Assembly (NCBI RefSeq): GCF_011742925.1
Contig: NZ_WAEL01000001.1
Location: forward strand, 992,001-1,056,000
Source: Fibrivirga algicola
GTDB taxonomy: Bacteria > Bacteroidota > Bacteroidia > Cytophagales > Spirosomataceae
Reading direction: 5' to 3'
Length of the DNA stretch: 64,000 nucleotides
Under the pieces are notes generated by a model. The model was not told the origin of the DNA. It searched no databases and saw nothing but the letters and a program-made list of their open reading frames with translations. Of this stretch, positions 61,176-64,000 are shown one piece after another. Position numbers and translations under genes: made by a program. The stretch's first letter is position 1. Each line of letters opens with the position of its first letter.

Positions 61176-61613
61176 CTACTTGACTAGGCTAGCGCAACGT
61201 TCACGTAACGCTTGCTTATCGACCTGTATTTGCTTATAAATAGGACTATTCAAAGCCGAGGTCGCTATTGTGCGCTTAGTGGTTTTCATAGCTGTGTCCG
61301 TAGTTGTGCGACTTGTTGTGTGGGCTACAGAATGGCTTACTGAACGGTTTACAGAATGAATAACTGTATGACCTACTTCATGACTTTCTGTACGCTTCCC
61401 GTACAATAGTACAAAATTAGTACCACTAATGTTCATACTGCTAATTCTGGTGCTACTAATTTTAGAACTACTAATATTCGTACTGCTAGTTCTAGTACTA
61501 CCAATTCCAGTGCCACTAATCCTAACACTGCTAACTCTAATGCTGCCAGAGGTAAATACGGTTATTCTAGAACTGATAGTTTCGGAAAGGCTACAGTTCA
61601 GCAGGCTTATCAC
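61176..61613 (-). CDS. Repetitive Ser/Thr-rich protein of two repeat types
   Basis: The protein has 145 residues. Residues about 23-65 are 5-residue units of the type S[ST]xIS (SSTNIS, SSSKIS, SSTRIS), encoded by the 15-bp repeat array. Residues about 78-120 are 4-residue units of the type [ST][VT]x[HR] (TVIH SVNR SVSH SVAH TTSR). The tail is ordinary. Whether the gene is expressed is unclear: the complementary strand reads an unbroken but ATG-less frame over the same repeats. Confidence 0.4.
   Translation of the reverse strand: MISLLNCSLSETISSRITVFTSGSIRVSSVRISGTGIGSTRTSSTNISSSKISSTRISSMNISGTNFVLLYGKRTESHEVGHTVIHSVNRSVSHSVAHTTSRTTTDTAMKTTKRTIATSALNSPIYKQIQVDKQALRERCASLVK
61423..61557. repeat. 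Degenerate 15-bp tandem repeat array
   Basis: Nine consecutive 15-bp units follow the pattern CTRCTAATNTTNNNR, for example CTACTAATTTTAGAA (61453-61467) and CTACTAATATTCGTA (61468-61482). Units 1-8 are clear and the ninth is eroded. The period is a multiple of three and keeps all frames periodic. Confidence 0.8.
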
Positions 61614-61689
61614 CGGGCTGCACAGAGGAAGACAGGTTTAAAAAAATGGGGGTTTGGGGGAGGGGGTTGCTTTAGATTAAGTAGACAGC

Positions 61690-62358
61690 CTAAAAATCGT
61701 TATTGATAGCCATTGCCGACTTGAGCGAATTGAAAAGCGACTGAGCCGTTGAGTTGATAGCCACAACAACAGAGCGACTTGATTCAAGTATACGCTTATT
61801 GGTCGCTATACCCTGTTCAAGTTCCTTCTTTTCGGACTTCTTGGTTGTTTGTTCCAGCTTCTCTTCTTGATTCTTGATATTAGCCATTATCCTGTTTTCG
61901 GCAGACAGTGTTTTGTCATCTACCATAATGTAATAAGTCTCGACCGCCCCCTTCATGCCTTGTTCTATATCTGTCATAATAACCCTATAGCGGTCATCTT
62001 TACAGTCTATCGTTATGACATATTTCAACTTTGAGAAGATACTAGCAGCATCGTTGATGTCTGAAAAACCTTTGATAACAAGTCGCCCAGCCTCTTTATC
62101 TTCAAATTGTATAACGCTCTTATAGTCACCGAAGGACTTTGTGACCCAGGTTTGTGCGTTTTTGAAAAGGCTAGCCTTGTTGTTTTTGACTTGTATGACT
62201 TGCTGGTATGATACACGCCCAGTAGTTGAGTCGATAGGTAGGCCCACTGATTGACCAAGCGCACAGGCACCCGTAAGCAGAAGAAAGGGAAGAGCAGCGA
62301 CAAGCAATCTTATTGCAATGGCATTTGTGGTTGCTGAGGCGATAGACAGTCTTTTCAT
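61690..62358 (-). CDS. DUF4468 domain lipoprotein
   Basis: The protein has 222 residues with a lipobox LLTGAC (Cys32). GRVSYQQVIQVKNNKASLFKN and a following VIQFEDKEAGRLVIKG match DUF4468, a secreted family with a TBP-like fold common in Bacteroidota. The C-terminal helix (about 150-222) is charged. It is a host-like envelope gene carried as prophage cargo. Confidence 0.75.
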   Translation of the reverse strand: MKRLSIASATTNAIAIRLLVAALPFLLLTGACALGQSVGLPIDSTTGRVSYQQVIQVKNNKASLFKNAQTWVTKSFGDYKSVIQFEDKEAGRLVIKGFSDINDAASIFSKLKYVITIDCKDDRYRVIMTDIEQGMKGAVETYYIMVDDKTLSAENRIMANIKNQEEKLEQTTKKSEKKELEQGIATNKRILESSRSVVVAINSTAQSLFNSLKSAMAINNDF

Positions 62359-62432
62359 TGGTTATACTTTAAAATAGTAATGTTTATTATATTAAACAGT
62401 TAATGGTAACTTGCGTAGGCAAATCACAAAAC

Positions 62433-62654
62433 ATGAATACTCCAAAGGAAATAGGCGACTACATCAAGCAGTTGCGAAAGTTGAAAAAAATGACGCAAGC
62501 TGAGGTTGCGCTTCAATTAGGCGTAAAAACAACCACTTACACGCATTTTGAAACAGGTCGAACTAATATGACGCTATCAACTCTGAACAAGATAGCTGAG
62601 GTATTAGGGTATGAACTACAGGTGTCATTTAGCCTTAAAAAGCCAGTTGAATAA
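62433..62654 (+). CDS. XRE-family transcriptional regulator
   Basis: The ATG at 62433 (MNTPKEIGDYIKQLRKLKKM) gives 73 residues; an in-frame ATG at 62403 would add ten of no clear character. TQAEVALQLGVKTTTYTHFE with the helix pair around it is a standard XRE helix-turn-helix. It is divergent from the DUF4468 gene and may regulate it. Its size also fits an antitoxin such as HigA, but no toxin adjoins it. Confidence 0.75.
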   Translation: MNTPKEIGDYIKQLRKLKKMTQAEVALQLGVKTTTYTHFETGRTNMTLSTLNKIAEVLGYELQVSFSLKKPVE

Positions 62655-62693
62655 AAATAATTAGTTTTAATCAATCTTTTTTGCGTCTAAATA

Positions 62694-62723
62694 TTGATTA
62701 TAATAAACTATTAGCTATATTTG
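62694..62723 (+). promoter_or_regulatory. Strong Bacteroidota promoter ahead of a long leader
   Basis: TTG at 62694-62696 and TATATTTG at 62716-62723 are 19 nt apart, a full match to the consensus. Transcription would begin near 62730 and read the 158-nt leader before the ATG at 62888. Confidence 0.65.
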
Positions 62724-62729
62724 TACATA

Positions 62730-62887
62730 CCAATTAGCCAACGGCAAAAGCGACACAGTACCTACGGGTTGCCTCGCAAAGTAGTCTACTAGCCAACTGG
62801 TATAAAAAGAAAACCCCTAACGCTGCGAGACCGGGAAGTTACTCAGCAATTAGGGGCCGTTTGTTTCACTCAAACCTTGCGGTTCTC
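62730..62887 (+). ncRNA. Structured 5' leader with attenuator-like alternatives
   Basis: Two exclusive pairings are possible: CTCGCA (62773-62778) with TGCGAG (62824-62829), or CCCCTAA plus GCTG (62814-62825) with CAGC plus TTAGGGG (62844-62856). The second is followed by a weak T-rich stretch (GTTTGTTT). The layout resembles an antiterminator/terminator switch, but no known riboswitch core is recognised. Confidence 0.35.
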
Positions 62888-63355
62888 ATGAACACAGCAC
62901 AAAACTACAGCGCACAGGATGCGTCTGCAACCCCTCTTGAGCAATCGGCTCAACAAAACGCGCCAACGGTCAATTCTGACCAATCAACGGCAGAAAGTCT
63001 ATTTAATCAGTTGGGCTTAGGTATTGGGAACGATGGGTATAGCGACCCCTTATCAATGATTACCTACCGGGCATTGTCCGAGTATCAGGGCAAGCAAGTA
63101 CGCCAACTGATTAAGTGCATGATTGAGGGTGACGAAGATATGCTGGTTATGGCAGGGGGTTTACTGTCAGAAATCGAGCGTATCAGCGACCAACTGACCG
63201 AAATTGCCGACAATCTGGCATCGGTCGCACTGAGTAAGTACCTCGAAAATGAGGCGTTCAATAATCCCGACAATTACGAGACAGAGGCGGATTACGACAA
63301 TCGGCAACGCGACCAGTACGAAGCGACAATCAGAGGCATTGTTCTCAACAAGTAA
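62888..63355 (+). CDS. Hypothetical phage protein
   Basis: The ATG at 62888 (MNTAQNYSAQDASATPLEQ) gives 155 residues. The first 40 are Gln/Ala/Ser-rich and disordered, then a helical domain follows (about 55-125) and an acidic tail. It overlaps the next start (TAATG). It follows the leader promoter and is co-transcribed with the antirepressor-like gene. Confidence 0.6.
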   Translation: MNTAQNYSAQDASATPLEQSAQQNAPTVNSDQSTAESLFNQLGLGIGNDGYSDPLSMITYRALSEYQGKQVRQLIKCMIEGDEDMLVMAGGLLSEIERISDQLTEIADNLASVALSKYLENEAFNNPDNYETEADYDNRQRDQYEATIRGIVLNK

Positions 63356-64000
63356 TGGAAAGGCTACAACTGACTACCGGCGCGCAAGGCGCGCCGGTAG
63401 TGGCTGGCCTGAAAGATTACTTCCAGAAGATTCAGCAACTTGCCGCAACAGGTGAGCAATTCCCAGTTGATTTAGATGAGGTTTGGCCGTTGGTCTATTC
63501 CCAGAAAGAGAAGGCTGTTCGCGCCCTGCGTAAGACCTTTTTCGAGGGGCAGGATTTTGAGGTTTTAACCCGAAATGGCGAAAACCCAAAAGGCGGCAGA
63601 CCTGAACAGTCCTACCGACTTTCGACTAGTTGTCTGGAATACTTTATAGCCCGTAAGGTGCGCGAAGTCTTTGACGTATACCGGGCTGTTTTTCATCAGG
63701 CGACAACCGCCATTCAAGCACCTGCAATAGATCCGGCATTGCTCCAGATTTTACAGCAACAGTCTCAACTAATGTCCGGCCAGCAATCCCAGATCGACCA
63801 GCTACGAAGCGAGATTGATTCAATCCGTTCGGGCAATCGGGTCAAAAAGCAACTGCCTCGCCAATTGCCTATTCCCCTTGTCGATAACCGGCAAACCCGG
63901 CAAGTTATCAGCCGCCGAATTGCGGAGTATTGCGGCCTACGGAACTGCCAACAACGTGAGGTATATCACTACCTGTATCAACGTATGCAGTCTGTCTACG
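63355..64000 (+). CDS. AntA/AntB-type antirepressor-like protein, partial
   Basis: The frame is open to the window end (215 residues), so the gene is cut. DLDEVWPLVYSQKEKAVRALR with VLTRNGENPKGGRPEQSY and STSCLEYFIARK is the AntA/AntB antirepressor N-terminal domain. A Gln-rich helical linker and a basic region begin the second half. Antirepressors bind and block phage repressors to launch lysis, so this may act on the S24 repressor. Confidence 0.72.
   Translation, partial: MERLQLTTGAQGAPVVAGLKDYFQKIQQLAATGEQFPVDLDEVWPLVYSQKEKAVRALRKTFFEGQDFEVLTRNGENPKGGRPEQSYRLSTSCLEYFIARKVREVFDVYRAVFHQATTAIQAPAIDPALLQILQQQSQLMSGQQSQIDQLRSEIDSIRSGNRVKKQLPRQLPIPLVDNRQTRQVISRRIAEYCGLRNCQQREVYHYLYQRMQSVY

Larger units (their letters stand above)
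22700..64000. mobile_element. Prophage, siphovirus-like, right end outside the window
   Basis: A tyrosine integrase, an S24 repressor, a replication block, a complete tail-head-lysis operon and cargo genes are contiguous from about 22.7 kb to the window edge. The left boundary is placed between the DUF5683 start and the integrase stop (22.69-22.78 kb) but the attachment core cannot be defined without the right end. A 1559-residue tape measure and no sheath gene point to a long non-contractile tail. Terminase genes are not seen in this window. Confidence 0.92.

Noticed and set aside
61410-61706. Plus-strand frame over the 15-bp repeats resembling pentapeptide repeats
   Set aside because: It has no ATG, GTG or TTG at a sensible place and an in-frame TAG at 61407; kept only as part of the repeat finding.
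1-64000. CRISPR array or rRNA genes
   Set aside because: No regularly spaced 24-40-bp repeats with unique spacers and no conserved rRNA stretches were seen.

Overview
The window reads as a chromosome segment of a Cytophagales-type member of the Bacteroidota, close in style to Spirosoma and its relatives. Signs are a SusC/TonB-receptor N-terminus, a PorT-like outer-membrane barrel, DUF5683 next to dapB and lepB, promoter boxes of the Bacteroidota type (TTG, about 20 nt, TAnnTTTG), weak Shine-Dalgarno use and a GC-balanced base composition. The placement rests on gene content and family recognition by eye, not on a database search.

Positions 1-22.7 kb are host DNA. They carry a truncated TonB-dependent receptor, a DPP-IV-like S9 peptidase, a Tat-exported Gfo/Idh/MocA oxidoreductase, a metallophosphoesterase fused to a PQQ-type propeller, an FKBP lipoprotein, a ScyD/ScyE-like propeller lipoprotein and an LtrA-like membrane protein. 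Then comes an unrecognised three-gene operon (10.5-13.5 kb): a coiled-coil protein, a two-TM coiled-coil protein and a membrane-anchored Ppx/GppA-like protein. After it lie thioredoxin, a TauE/SafE permease, an SDR oxidoreductase, an outer-membrane barrel, a GT51 transglycosylase with an AsmA-like front half, a dicluster ferredoxin, signal peptidase I, dapB and a DUF5683 protein. Convergent gene ends are marked by very long, nearly perfect inverted repeats.

From about 22.7 kb to the right edge the window is one prophage whose right end is not reached. It begins with a tyrosine integrase, a small lipoprotein and a two-HTH S24 repressor, all leftward. A divergent rightward early block follows (25.5-32.7 kb): a Cro-like protein, an HTH protein, a DUF4373 replication protein that contains a lambda-like candidate origin, a DnaC-like loader, a RuvC-like nuclease, DUF4494, DUF5131 and small unknowns. 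At 32.7-34.3 kb is an AT-richer cargo pair, a one-TM protein and a HEPN-type protein.

A leftward late operon runs from 59.9 down to 34.5 kb. In transcription order it holds the tape measure, distal tail, fibres, portal, MuF-like protein, scaffold, capsid, a GH-A glycosidase-like protein, holin-like proteins, an M15 endolysin and a GIY-YIG homing endonuclease. At 60-62.6 kb lies AT-rich cargo: a RelE-like toxin with an unusual helical partner, a protein made of short tandem repeats, a DUF4468 lipoprotein and an XRE regulator. A rightward promoter with a structured leader then drives an unknown gene and an antirepressor-like protein that runs off the end. No terminase is visible.

Five copies of a TTGACARRTATTT motif sit at the early promoters and 34 kb away at the head of the late operon, so one repressor may control both. 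An octamer, AGGTACGT, is strongly over-represented in both host and prophage.
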